This document shows, piece after piece, positions 26,216 to 38,265 of a DNA stretch of 64,000 nt. Origin of the DNA: Amaranthus tricolor. Taxonomy: Eukaryota; Streptophyta; Magnoliopsida; Caryophyllales; Amaranthaceae. The notes below the pieces were generated by a model, which saw nothing but the letters and a program-made list of their open reading frames with translations, was not told the origin of the DNA and ran no database searches. The position numbers and the translations under genes are program-made. How positions within the stretch are numbered: position 1 is the stretch's first letter; every line of letters starts with the position of its first letter. The stretch is from the NCBI RefSeq assembly GCF_026212465.1, contig NC_080062.1, positions 2,397,501 through 2,461,500 of the forward strand. Direction: 5' to 3'.

Positions 26216-26449
26216 TTACTATAATCTTAAGAATCAAGTTTTATTTCAATTAGAGCATGTATCACTTTTCTTGAATAACGGTTATGAGTTTGATTCTCTC
26301 ACCCTCTCCTTCCTTCCGCGTATCTTGTACTAAAAAAATTCACTCTAATTTGATTATTTATGTTTTCGGTTATAGGATGGCATGGTAACATGGAGAGGAA
26401 AAACCAAGGCTTGGCTCCACCATTAAAGCAAGATGGCATGACTCGATAA
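23472..26449 (+). CDS. PLAC8-family PLANT CADMIUM RESISTANCE-like protein, copy 3
   Basis: Exons 23472-23577, 24359-24430, 25253-25465 and 26376-26449 join to 465 nt (154 aa plus TAA), with the same phases and the same exon 2 and exon 3 lengths as copy 2. The N-terminus begins [20 protein letters not shown]. It is followed by [16 protein letters not shown], the signature [27 protein letters not shown], hydrophobic [32 protein letters not shown], a stretch with eight Cys ([14 protein letters not shown]) and [23 protein letters not shown]. Relatives are plasma-membrane proteins acting in Cd/Zn tolerance or cell-number control. Introns carry SINE-like copies (intron 1), a Stowaway MITE (intron 2) and a MITE inside a (TA)n tract (intron 3). 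A TATA box is present at 23298, and coding looks intact. Confidence 0.93.
24020..24215 (+). repeat. SINE-like dispersed repeat in intron 1 of PCR copy 3
   Basis: It starts tcagctcaaacttttagttg, then ttggtttcttgacattgtat, ggattcgaatttc (B-box-like) and ggctctcgtgtgaggggcgt, ending gttagagtatataaca. A partial further copy precedes it at 23680-23770 (ttgatttttgacatggtatc) and another start follows at 24205. Confidence 0.5.
24700..24971. mobile_element. Stowaway-like MITE in intron 2 of PCR copy 3
   Basis: The ends ctctctcctattcagctta and aaggtgaataggagggag are inverted repeats of the CTCCCTCC type, and both are flanked by TA. The length of 272 bp is typical of Stowaway. Confidence 0.75.
25827..26212. 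mobile_element. MITE embedded in a (TA)n tract, intron 3 of PCR copy 3
   Basis: Two pure TA runs (25827-25885 and 26172-26212) flank a 286-bp segment. Its ends are inverted: agggtcgcgttcaggtg / cacttgaacttctccct, each followed inward by (c/g)aaacc-type sequence and the words acggtt and aaccgt. Several gtaacac / gtgttac words lie inside. Elements of this kind target TA microsatellites, like the rice 'micron' elements. Confidence 0.7.
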
Positions 26450-29400
26450 GTTGATTGGTTGATGAGCATGCATACTCAAGAAATCCATTTACAAAAAATA
26501 CTTCTCTATATTACAAAATGTTGTATTTGACTTCTTGATATCGAAGCTTTTTAAGTTAAATGTATTAATCCATGTAAGTTGTGTTTATTTGTTTTAATTT
26601 TTTTTTTTTTGGATTTTTTTGTGAGAATTTGTGTGGTTATAGTTCTATTTCAATGATCATCATTTGCTAAATTTGATGGTTAATTTCGGTCAATTACGTG
26701 TATTTTTTATTTTTGTGAACTGTAAATTATATTTATTATTAAGAAATAAAAAAAAAACTTTTTATTGTCTAACTAGAGTAACATTGCATGCATTAGACCA
26801 ACGACATAGCTACATGAGGGGCGGGGAAGGATCAGTCCCCCATTTCAAATACTTTATGCAACCTATTGTATTTTCAACTAGGCCTTTTACTAATTTTTTA
26901 TAACATTTAATAAAGTCTAAATAAATGTCACAAAATTAAGTAAAATTCACAAATTTAAGTAATAATAAGTTACATTTGAGAAAATCTTTATATTGTAATA
27001 ATTTTCTCAAACTATTATTTTTAGACTTAAATTGTTTTATATAGCTATTTTGCTAGTATATTAGTCATTTAACTATATTTATTTTATTAGTGTATTGGTA
27101 ATCCGACTATTAATAAGTAATAATCATTATTTTTCCGTCATTGTACATACAAACATATTAATCGGCAACAAGATAAAGATGATTCCATATTAACCCACCA
27201 AAATTAAGCTTATAATTAAAAATTAATAAAAGCTAACCTACATTATAATGGATAGACAACTAAAATATGACGGTATAAAGTTTTGAGCACAACCCAATTT
27301 AAAATATGTAATCTTCCATTAAATACATGCTTTACTGAATTGATAGAAAGAATTGAATTCATATAAGAATTTGCTTATAGACCAAAATCAAAAAAAAATG
27401 GAGCTACTTTAGTAAGAGACTGATTCTCGTTGAAACGAGCTCAAAACTATATGGTGCATCTAACGATGATACCGTTTCATATAAGAATTTGTAAAAGAAC
27501 TTTGACGTTCTTTTTCATTGGCATTTGATCTCTTGACCCACTTTTTTTAATAAAAAGGCAACGTTCAATACCAAACATCACCATAACAATTGGCTTAAAC
27601 TTCTGGCTTATCAATCAATATTTTCAACTTGTTAAATTAGCAAACAACCATTTTGTAAACATAACCACTATGAGTAGTATTTTCATTAGCTTTTGTCAAT
27701 TGGGATTTGAAAATTTTTACCAAATATTTTTCACAAAAACTAGCTTATATAATTGGCTTAACAAAAAATCAATGTTATTAGCGAATTAAACATGTCAAAT
27801 TATCAACTAAAACTAACCAATAATCGAACTTCCTCGGCGAGACAACAACAAAACAGGCCCAAAGTAGTGTTTGGCCCGTTTTGGACGAAAGGTGAAAGTG
27901 TAAGCCCAAAGATAAAGTTTTGGGCGCTTAAAAAAAATTGGCCCCAAAACTGTGATGTTGTCAATTGTCATAGGTACTACCTACTAAACTGAATCTATCC
28001 CAACATGAAAAAACAAAAAATCCAAAGTGCCATTTAAAATCTCGCCCAAATGTAAAAAAAAAAAAAAAAAAAAAAAACACTTGGTCTAAAACAACATTTA
28101 GCAAGTATTGTATGAGATCATCACATCGTGAAATAAGTCCATACAAGAAGTACAGTAGTAAAAAAACATAAAAAATAAAAATGAATAATGAAATTTGAAT
28201 TTACACTTGTATAGGAAGCAATTTTTTAAAAAAATAGTTTAGACTAACCCAATTAAAATCGTCTCACGAAAAATAATTAGCCAAAATCAGATAACCAATT
28301 TCAAAAATCAGTTAGAATTGGATCATTCAAATCTGATAACGTATCCGGATCAAAGCTTTAGTGAAATCAAATATGTGAGTTCCAATTTTTATATAATTTC
28401 TTTAAATAGAAAAAGCTTTAATTAGCTTTTAATTAATATTTACAATTCTCCACCACAACTGACTTGAATGACTTATCAATTATTATTTAGATTTAAGTTT
28501 TCAAACATCCAACCATATTGTTAAAATGATTTGTTCTTCAAACTATAATAAATAATATTGATTAAAAACAAAAGATAAGTGAGCTTAAAATTTCATGTGT
28601 AGAAAAGCGCAATATAAAAATTAAAGAACTTTCATAATAACTGGATATTCGTATTATTCGGATCAGAAACGAATCATGGTTTATACTATCTAAAAAATCA
28701 AAAATTTGGATTTCGAACCCGAATCGATTCGATACCCAATTTTGAAAACCCTTAGATTTTATAGTCCAAGAACAGTTTGATCTTAGGATTTTTTTTTCCA
28801 CTTCCCAAATTAAGTTGTTTTTTCTTTTTGTTCTTGCATTTTGATTTTTTTTTTTCTATGCAACTTTGTTGTTCTAATCTTCAAATTTGAGTTTTTCTCT
28901 AACAAAGATATACCCTTCTATCCCGCCGAGATTGCTCCTATTTATGGTGGGATTCGAGGGAAAAATTTTACGTAACTTTATCCTTGTCAGTGATAACACC
29001 AATAAAGAGATTGTTTCCGATTATCCCTTGGTAGCATACATTATATGTAATTTAATATAAACAAAAAAATACACATCATTATTATAAAAATCCAAACAAC
29101 TATAAATTTTTAGCCCTAATAAAATAACAGAAAAATCTCTCCCCTAAATATGCTTGTAAATATATGTTCAATGAATCAAACAATGATACAAGCAATACAA
29201 TTCAAATATATTGACCCAACAAATCTTCGAATTAACCAAGATAATATACGATTGGTTCATATATTAAGATCATTTGAAACAAATTACGAAGAATATCCTC
29301 TAATCTTTGGCTAACATTTTTAAGCAATGTAAACATATTTATTTGTTTTATTATTATTATTTATTTATTTTTAAATCATTCTTGATATATGTTAGCATAT

Positions 29401-29968
29401 TGCCTAAATACCGACCACACTCAATTAAGCATTGGTATGCAATATTTTTGGTAGTATTGGTTGGAACTTGGAACAATGATCAAGTAATCTTGTGAATTAT
29501 GAAACAAATAAAAGTTTACTCAGATCATCAAATTAATTTTATATCAGTTATTTCGTATCGATTTAAAATTAGATCATGTGCTTACATGAATTTTTGTATA
29601 AATATGAATTTATTTTATCGGGTTGTTAGAACACCTATACAAGTATACAACTAGCCAAGTGTCAAGTCATTTTCTAATATGATTCATACATGTTAGCCAA
29701 AAGGTATTGTCTACCACAAAGTTATCTTGTGCTGATATGTCCTTTACAAATTTTGCAAATATGTCTTTATTTTTTAATTATAAAGTAACAAATAAATAAA
29801 ATTAGTTGTTGAAGAAGGAAACACTTTAGAGTTTTGGACCATAACTTGTCCAATTGTCTCCTAATTTAATAGCTTTTATCTTAATCTAATCACTATTGTC
29901 TTTATATCATCCTGTTTGTCTCCTTCTTTTATTTTCCTCCACTTATTTTATTTTTTAGTATAAAGAAA

Positions 29969-29969
<1 letters not shown>
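26450..29969. other. Intergenic region, no gene supported
   Basis: AT-rich DNA. Around 27548-27830 there is MITE-like content (accaaacatcaccataac ... aactaaccaataatcg). At 28905-29030 the sequence cctatttatggtgggattcg resembles a retroelement or untranslated fragment. No conserved protein is recognised. Confidence 0.4.

Positions 29970-30031
<62 letters not shown>
29970..30031. repeat. (TAA)n microsatellite
   Basis: About 20 TAA units in a row. Confidence 0.95.
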
Positions 30032-30534
30032 GAAAATCCAACCAACTTTTTTCAAATCATTGGTACTTGTCGTCAACAAATGATAGTATTATTCCATTAA
30101 GTATTTTATGTAGTGGCTAATTTATTACAAAACACATGCATGCATGGAAGTATGGAACCACGCAATTATGAATAAGTAGGGAGTACAAACTTTTATAAGT
30201 TTTAAGTACTATTATAATGAGAATATACCCACTTTAAGATTTTTAGATTTTATGATTTTAATGCTTCAAAAAACTATGTACATAGTTAGGTTCGAAATCA
30301 GGTAAACCGAAAAGTTTCTATCAATTTAAACAGAGTATAAATTATTTAGCACTTTTATATCTCTTAATATATGGATTTATACATACTTAAATGCTGTCAG
30401 TTGAAAGCATTGAACAATCTTGTATCATGGCTTTAATGTCGAGCATGTTGCATCAATATTAATATTAGTAATAGTAATACTTGTTTTAGATTATTAATAA
30501 CACACGATGATTCTTCTGTCAAAGTCAAAGAACT

Positions 30535-30735
30535 ATGTCAACCAAAAGCATAAACTTATAGTTGAAGCCCTTGAATTTGTTATATACTCATTCATGCTCC
30601 CTCACATGAGAGTTCTTTAGGCTTAGAAGTATGGATATAGCGCATACTCTCCTCATACATGTTGTCAAATATTTCACTTTGAAATGAGAGAAATTGGTTG
30701 ACCATCTATAATATTAGCTCTGATACTCTCTTTAT
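30535..30735 (-). repeat. SINE-like dispersed repeat, reversed copy
   Basis: On the minus strand it reads gagtatcagagctaatat ... taagcctaaagaactctcat gtgaggg ... taagtttatgcttttggttg, the same motif order as at 24030-24200. Confidence 0.45.
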
Positions 30736-30811
30736 ATATGTGTAAAAGTATATAGCATATTATTTGGCTAAGCTTATGGTTGACAAAGCGGACACACAGC
30801 AAAAATTAGGC

Positions 30812-31035
30812 CTAACCTTGTGAATTAGAAGTACATGAATTTTTAGGAACGGGTGAAATCACACAATCAGCATCATGATCATACCCAGTGTATCCTAAAT
30901 ACAAAATTACTATAATGAAAGTTTGAAAAGGGAAGAAATACGATAACTCATACTTATAAAGGATGATGCAGCTAAAGAATTCCCGACTCGAAATCAGACA
31001 ATCAGAACGAAAAATGGAAAGCATCGTAGAGTTAA
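30812..31035 (-). repeat. SINE-like repeat with a TACACTGGGTATGAT tail (copy A)
   Basis: On the minus strand the block reads ggaattctttagctgcatca ... cttataaagtatgag-like ... ggatacactgggtatgatca. A related block is at 61990-62180 (minus). The tail resembles the TACACTGGGTATGTTGTTG end of Au-type plant SINEs. A 70-codon frame over it is probably fortuitous. Confidence 0.4.
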
Positions 31036-31595
31036 TCGAACCTTTTCCCCCAAAAACAATGAACGAATTAATTACATGTAATTAGGAGGATGCAATTAGC
31101 CATATCTTTGATTAGTGGGGAGAGCACGAGGCAATGCAAAAACATGTTTAGGCATTAGGGTGTACGTAACTAAGTACCTTCTTTCTAGATTCTAACTCTA
31201 TTCATAATTAAATAATTTGTCCACTTTACTTTTTTCTAGTGTTTAAAATTAATTTTTTAGTTTTAATATTTTTAAATACACATAATAAAAAGTCATAAAT
31301 ATTATTTAATAAAAAATTATATATTAAGATAAATTTAATAGGATCTGATATGAATATATATTATTTCTAATATATTCCTTCAAATTTTATTTAAATAAGA
31401 AATAGAGGGTGTAGTATTTTTAAATTAAGTTTGATTGCTTTGTTATTATCAATACCTATTTTGTGCACGAATTTCGGAGAACTTGATCTTCTGCTTTTGA
31501 TGCTGTTTTTCTAGTGGGTTACACTCCATCATACCGTAATTTTACTTGGTCAAATATTCTACTTGTTATACATTGTTTTGTGTGTCTCTTAGTTA

Positions 31596-32118
31596 GGGAT
31601 GCAAACGGGGCGGGACGGGACGAAAAGGTTATTGGAATTCTCATCCCCATCTCCGTCTGTTAATGCAATATCCGTCCCCATCTCCATTTTCGCGGCGGGT
31701 ATAATTTTTTTTCCCGTCCCCGCCCCGATAGGTTTGTACCTAAAGCCATTCCCGCCCCACCACCCATCCAAAGTCTCAAACAATTACATATTCAAAGTCT
31801 CAAACAAACATATAATCAAAGTCTCAAACAAAAATACATGTCTAAAACAAAAGTATTTCAACATCAACTCAAAATCATCCAAAGTAAATCAATTCAAAAT
31901 AATCTCATCACTATCCAATTCCATTTCACATTCCCATCCCCATCCCCATCCCCATCCCCGCGGCCGCGGGTATCACCTAAAACTCATCCCCATCCCCATC
32001 CCTGCGGTGGGTATGAATTTTATACCCGTACCATGACCCATCAAACCGGAACCCATCCCCGCCCCGATGAGACGGGGATGGGGCGGGTTTCCTATTAGAC
32101 CCGCCGCGCCTGCATCCC
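31596..32118. mobile_element. GC-rich MITE with GGGATGCA termini
   Basis: It begins gggatgcaaacggggcggg and ends cccgccgcgcctgcatccc, flanked by TA on both sides. The ends and the (catccc)n / ggggcgggac interior stand out from the AT-rich surroundings. The interior tract around 31940-32000 is a catccc repeat. Long proline/histidine-rich frames across it are artefacts of the repeat. Confidence 0.7.
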
Positions 32119-34860
32119 TACTCTTAGTATTTCACTTTCATTATACTTGTTATTGTTTGTGATAATTTTTTATTAAATATGTCACTATTAGTAATAAATA
32201 TTTCAGACTAAAGATATAATATTTTTTATTATTTTTTTCCAAACCATTTTAAATATATTTCTTATTATATTGCTCTTTTTGACAAAAAATAACTATAAAA
32301 ATATATGAATAAGTCTATTACTTTTTTTGTTTGATATTATATGTATCTTGCATGTAAAAATATCAGGATTTTTATTATTATTACAGAGTATACCAAAGGA
32401 AGAAAATGCTAAGTCAGTTAAATTCTTAAAATTTTATCACTGATATTGAATTATATACTAGTGAAAGTAATATGTAGTAAATTAGTTGATTCATAATTTA
32501 TTAAACACTAATATAAAATAATTTAACTAGCCAACTATCTATTTATATCTAAATAAATTAAAATTAATCAAAAGCCATTTTATCGAACACCTCGAGAAAC
32601 TTTATCCTCTTAATTTTTCATTCATTATTTTATCATTGCTTTTAACTTTTCTAAGTATAAACATGTAACCAAGTGCAATGCAAGTGCAAGCTTAACACAA
32701 AGGTCAAAATCTCTTGTATCATCTTAGCCGCAAACACTAAATTTATTATTAATCAACTAAATAGAAGCATCTTTTATGATTATACTCTTATTTTTAATCT
32801 CTCCTTTTTTATTGGAGTAGTTAATGTCATTTAAATATTTCCACTAATATAAATGATAATAGTATACTCCTAAAATACTATCATATCATTATTCAAACAT
32901 ATCTTAATCCTGATGGTTTTTTTTTTTTTTTTTTGATACTATGCTCAATCATTGAACAAATACTCAAGACTCCCACTTGGCTAATGATATTCAATTATAT
33001 AAATTTTATTTAATTTCTTAATCATCAATAATATTTCAACCTTAATTCTCCTTATTATATAACAATATTTTATAAAAATAAATTCAAGTAAATGAAAATA
33101 GTCGGATATCTCAAAACGAAGATCACGCATATGGCATTAGTAGCAATAAGTTAAACGTAATAAAAATAAGATGATTCGAGAACACTGTCCAAATGAAACG
33201 TCATTTAATTTTTTATTCTTTAAATTCCTCTATATTAGAAAAAGACAGTTATTTGATCTTGATATAGTATAAAAATACTCTTTTAGTCCAAAAATGTTAA
33301 TTACTCTTTCTATTTTTTGATTTTCTATACTTCACTTTTTTAGATTGTCTATTTGCTACTTTTTTTTTATATATATATTATGATCTTCCGTCCTCTTTTC
33401 TAAACTCAATCACATATTTCTTTTAATTATTTATTTAATATCACTTTGGTTTTACAAATAATTTTGCTCTATCATAGAAAATTTATTAATGATCATCAAG
33501 GAATAAGGATACACTTATTCTTTTAATTGTACAATATTGCGATATGTTAGCCGAATAGTCTTGACCTTCAAAATGCAAGATAGGGCACCCTCCCTTAAGT
33601 CTCAACCATTGATGTTAAAGTTAAAGGACATTTGTAGCCTAAGGGTAATCCTATAGCCAGTAAATATTTAGATTTTTTTTTGTTAAATAGTATCATTAAA
33701 TTCAAAAATCTAATTATTATATACTCAAATTATATAGTACTTTTTCGATGAGACTGAAAGTGTGATGACTTATTAGTAGTCATTCATCAGCCCATCACCC
33801 CCTAATTAGTGTTATAGCTAAAAATTGGACTCTCGAGTATAGCAAGACTTTAGTGTTAGGGGACCAAGTAATGAGTACATATTCCTTCCTTAGAAATTTC
33901 ATATGCTTGTTTGTATTTGGGATTGATCCTACCTATATACAACTCCTTTATCTGTTTATTTGGGACTGATTTGACTAATATCTAACTCATTATACAGATT
34001 TAATTTTAAATTCGAAAGTATATTTCCATATCAAATTTGTAATATGCATTAGAAAGGTGAGAAGGGAATGGGAGGTTAGGCATGTTGTGATGTGATCTTA
34101 TCTTGAATCCTTAACGTTTCTTGAAAAGTAGTATTTGCTCTCTAAGTAACATAAAAGCCAATTCATTTTTTAATAACTGAATAAGTTAATTTAAGTTCAT
34201 TTCAATGGGTTGAAGATAACAAACCCTAATAAATACTTGTGACTCTTTTTAGGAAACAATTCCTCTTAGTACAAAGTTTATAAGCAAAGTAGTTCACAAT
34301 TCACATTGTCCCTATTTATGGAAGGACTAGTAAAGTAATGATCAAGTAGAAGTAAAATTTTCTATAAGTGAGAAGGGTAAAAATATAGTGAGTTGTCTAT
34401 TACAATGGTCCCATGTTGTTTTTGTAAAGAGTGGCAAACTTTAAAACAAGTAACACGACTTGATAAGAAAATATCAATCTACCTCCTCTTCATAACAAAA
34501 TTAAAGTAAACAAGTACTTACTCTATCTCACTAAAATCATTTAATGGTGAAAGCAAAAAAATATGGGGTAAATTGATATTTTAATATATAATTGAAATGT
34601 GGGGAAATGTGTTAGATAAAGATGAAATTTAAATTAAATTTGTTGATGAAAAATAAAAAAAAAAGTATGTGTTATTGCCAGAAATAGAAATAACGCAAAT
34701 TTATCATGACAAATAAAAAATTAAAGTAAAGTAATATCCGTGGGACAAATGAAAAATAAAAGTAAAGTAATATCGATGAAATAAAGATAATTTGGACATT
34801 TTATAAGTTTTTAAAGTCTTTCCTCTCATTGTCATATGGTTTTGAAATGGAATATCGTCT
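32119..34860. other. Intergenic, no gene recognised
   Basis: Very AT-rich, with poly-T runs (for example 32920-32935) and no exon pattern, RNA gene or sharply bounded repeat that I can support. Confidence 0.4.
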
Positions 34861-34870
34861 TTGGCTTATG

Positions 34871-35345
34871 ACGTGTGTGCACCTCGTATTTTACCGATTA
34901 TATGTTGACATTGACAATAAGTCCAACTCAATTTAATATGCTAAATGGTATATGAGCCGATGGTTCCATTAAAAAATGAATGGCTTGACAGGCTTTGCAT
35001 GCGAGGCGGTGTTGGGAAGGTTTGTCTCACATCGATGAATTAAAAATGGTGTGCACACTTTATAAGTCATTGGAGCCCTTCCTCATGTTTGTGCTTCCTT
35101 CCCTAATTGATTACTCCCACAATCGAATTTGGTGAGGGTTTGTATGTGAGGGGGTGTTGGGAAGGTTTATCTCACTTTGATAAATTAAAGATGTTGGATA
35201 CACTTTATGAGTCATTGGAGCTCTTCTTTACGTGTGTGCACCCTGTATTTTCACGATTAAATGTTGGCATTGACAATAAATCCAATTCCATTTAATATGC
35301 CAACATAGTATTTGAGCCGATGGTTCGATTAAAAATTAAACGGTA
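34871..35345. repeat. Duplicated block (X-Y-Y-X arrangement), retroelement-like
   Basis: Block X (acgtgtgtgcaccctgtatt ... gagccgatggttcgattaaa) occurs at about 34871-34980 and 35231-35335. Block Y (gtgttgggaaggtttgtctc ... ttataagtcattggagccc) occurs at about 35011-35090 and 35153-35225. The gttgggaaggtttgtctcac word is common in plant LTR/TRIM-type repeats. Confidence 0.65.
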
Positions 35346-35966
35346 AGTTCGAAAAGAATAGTGTTCCTGCCCTAATATATTGATTACTCTCACAGACAAT
35401 CCCCCATACCATATTGATGGATTAAAATGATATACACACTTAAAAAGTTAAAACTAACTCGGTTATTATTCTCATGCGTTATAAATTACATCAATATTAA
35501 TAAATTTTCAATCAAATCACACGAACTATAAACTTAAAATAAATTGAAGAGACTTAGACCTATATTATCACTATGTTTTTAAGAACCAAAAAATACATAA
35601 ATAAACTAAATCACATGAATAAAAAATTTTCTCCTAATGCATCTTATTTATAATTAAATAATAAATTTCACTAATACAATTAAATTTTTTATTTATGATA
35701 AAATATTCACCAAAGTGGCGGAGTCTAATATTGGTTAAATGAACCTCATCATAAATCTTGGTGCCACTGCCCACTAAAAACTCTAAATTCTGACGTGGCA
35801 GGGACAGACAAACAGAGAGATAAAAAAATAAGGAAGTAAGAGTCTTTAAATTTAAGGGTAATAGATTCCATTTTAAGGGGCAGGGGCCCTAGGTAAATTG
35901 TCTTTCTACCCTAGAACATCTGGACCACTTACCCTTAAAACTTTTTTCTACCCTCCATCTAAATCT

Positions 35967-35975
35967 CTATAAGTA
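35967..35975 (+). promoter_or_regulatory. Probable TATA box of the DVL gene
   Basis: The tract ctataagta lies about 150 nt upstream of the ATG at 36118, followed by a CT-rich leader (cccttttcctcctcactttc). Confidence 0.4.
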
Positions 35976-36117
35976 CACCCTTTTCCTCCTCACTTTCCAC
36001 TCCCAAGCTTCAAAGTTCACACACTCGAACCAACCCAAAACACAAGAAAAACAAAAAAAGATAAAATCCTCTGTTTTCCCCTGTTTTTTTCTCTGATTTT
36101 TTTTCTATAATTTCTTC

Positions 36118-36255
36118 ATGGGAAGTACGAGAATGATCAAAGGAGCTGAAAAAAGAATGCCAACAAGAAAATTAGGAAGGTTTTTAAGGGAACAAAGAGG
36201 AAGGTTTTATATTTTTAGAAGATGTATTGTTATGCTACTTTGTACTCATGATTAA
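36118..36255 (+). CDS. DEVIL/ROTUNDIFOLIA4-like (DVL/RTFL) small peptide
   Basis: A single-exon 45-codon frame encodes a peptide starting MGSTRMIKGAEKRMPTR. It has the RTFL domain at about residues 18-45: KLGRFLREQRGRFYIFRRCI then VMLLCTHD and the stop. The LG(R/K)-x(2)-(K/R)EQ(R/K)-x-R-x-Y-I-x-RRC-x-VMLLC-x-HD pattern is the hallmark of the family. The T before HD replaces the Trp found in many members, but the position is known to vary. These peptides act at or near the plasma membrane and limit polar cell proliferation; overexpression shortens leaves and siliques. The start is the first ATG after a clear leader, and the domain runs directly to the stop. A TATA-like box lies at 35967. Confidence 0.92.
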   Translation: MGSTRMIKGAEKRMPTRKLGRFLREQRGRFYIFRRCIVMLLCTHD

Positions 36256-36257
36256 GT

Positions 36258-36580
36258 AGTGCTTGTTTCGAGATTTCTGGGTTAATCCAGTAGTTGAGTA
36301 AGGGTTTAATTTGCACCGTCCATAAAAAAAGATTTGACTTTTTCTCTCCTCCTCCTGCATGTAGTGATTCTCTAACCTACTTTCAGAAAAAAGACAGTGC
36401 TCTGTTTTGAGAATTCTGGATGGGTCTAGTAGTTGAGCGCATTTCCTTTTAACCTATTTAAATGGGTTTAATTCGCACCGTTTATAAAAAGATTAATTCC
36501 TTCCATACTTCTGTTTATGTAGGTATTTTCTGACCTACCTCGATTAAAAAAAACACGTAGTGCTCTGTTTTATCTTTTTT
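36258..36580 (+). repeat. Degenerate tandem repeat in the presumed 3' UTR of the DVL gene
   Basis: Unit starts are at 36258 (agtgcttgtttcgagatttc), 36396 (agtgctctgttttgagaatt) and 36559 (agtgctctgtttt). Each full unit contains tagtagttgag / cagtagttgag and gggtttaattcgcaccgt-like words. Units are about 138 and 163 bp, the third is partial. Confidence 0.75.
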
Positions 36581-38189
36581 ATTTTCTTTAGAAATTCCAA
36601 TTGTACATAGTGGAAGAATGATTAAGATAGAATTTTAATATAGGTAGCTAAGTATGATCATAATGACTTAATTAGTGATTTAGTTCTTAAATTTAGCTTT
36701 TTTTTCTTTTCTACTTTTGTAGATGATTGAATTATATTATGAAAATGGCTGATTTACGTTTGAGAACACTACAAGATGAACAAGTCTATGATTATTCTTC
36801 TCTACTACTTCTATTTGCTTCTTAGTTTTTTTGGCACTATATGTGGTTTGAATTATACAATTTGATTTAATTAACTTGACATTCCAAATTTCTTGGCATT
36901 CATGGAATGATGGAACAAGTTTATACAAGTATTTAATCATAATAAGTATAACGCTATAAGCTATAACCTGCTTATAGTATCTTAGATTATCAGTATAAAT
37001 TTTTGATTGAATTATTTCTTTAATATGGTATTAAAATCAATGTGTCTAAAGATTATAGATTCGAATTACAATCATATCTTATTTAAAGTTGAAAATTCAA
37101 TTTCAGATATGAATAGGGTATATACTGCATCCACACTTCTAACTTAAAGAGCAGATTTTAATTTTAATTTTAATGATGTTTTGTTCGCTAGGGCATCATT
37201 TGTTTGAAACTCTATAAATATTAAAGTATATACTTTATATCATAATTTTAATTGCACTATTTTTTATTTGATGTTGATAATTTCTTTAGTATATAAATTA
37301 GCCATTTTTTCAAATAGACGTCAATTGTAATAATTTATCTATTTTAATGCATTCACTATTATCTTTTAGCCTCATCCTATAAGCAATGGTGATCTCATTT
37401 TCTTATTGAGTCAAATCACTTTAAAAATCTCATTTCTATTTTGAAAATTTTTGAGTATGTTATCTTTATCAATTTACTTTTATAAAATTTAACCTTTTTA
37501 CACTTTTACACTTATTAATCTCATTGTACCCCTACTAAATTTAAAAATACTGTATTCTTTTATTCTCTTGTGATCTTAATTTAACCGCCTAGAAATTATG
37601 AAAAGTGAAAAGGGATATATAAATTGAATAGAAGGAAGTAATATATATGCAAATATACTTGATTGGAAGTATAATAAATGAAAAAGTTTTTTATTATAGT
37701 AATTTACTTTTTCTATATCTTAGAGTTTGCCTTATTTAAAAAAAAATCGCAATTAATATGCTGTGACTATTGTACCTGTTATTATTGAATTGTAACAATT
37801 CTTATGTGATGTAAGAGTATTTGATATTTTCTCTTTTTCAAATTAGTTGCAATATTGGTAAAAATGATAATATTTATTCATTATTCTTATATTGTGATTA
37901 GTTTTTAATCTATTGGTTAAAATATGGTCAAGTGAAATTTTATTTGATTCGTCTCATTACAAAGATTATTAATATCAAATTTTTATAATTTTTATTATTC
38001 GTAATTAGAAATATTAAGGATTGAATTAGTGGATTAGATTGCTGAAAAAACAAACGTGGCAAGTAAATATAAAAGGTTATATCATGCCAAACTACTAAAC
38101 TAGCAAGGTGCAAAAGGTTATAAAGTTGTGTCTAATAGCTAATGGGAGTATAATTTGCAAGGGATTTTTTTTCTAAAATAAATAAATAA

Positions 38190-38265
<76 letters not shown>

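Noticed and set aside
30812..31024. 70-codon minus-strand frame as a small protein gene
   Set aside because: Its relative at 61990-62180 is not open in the same frame, and the shared tail looks like a SINE end.
31589..32098. Pro/His-rich frames on both strands
   Set aside because: Produced by the CATCCC / GGGGCGGG repeats of a MITE.
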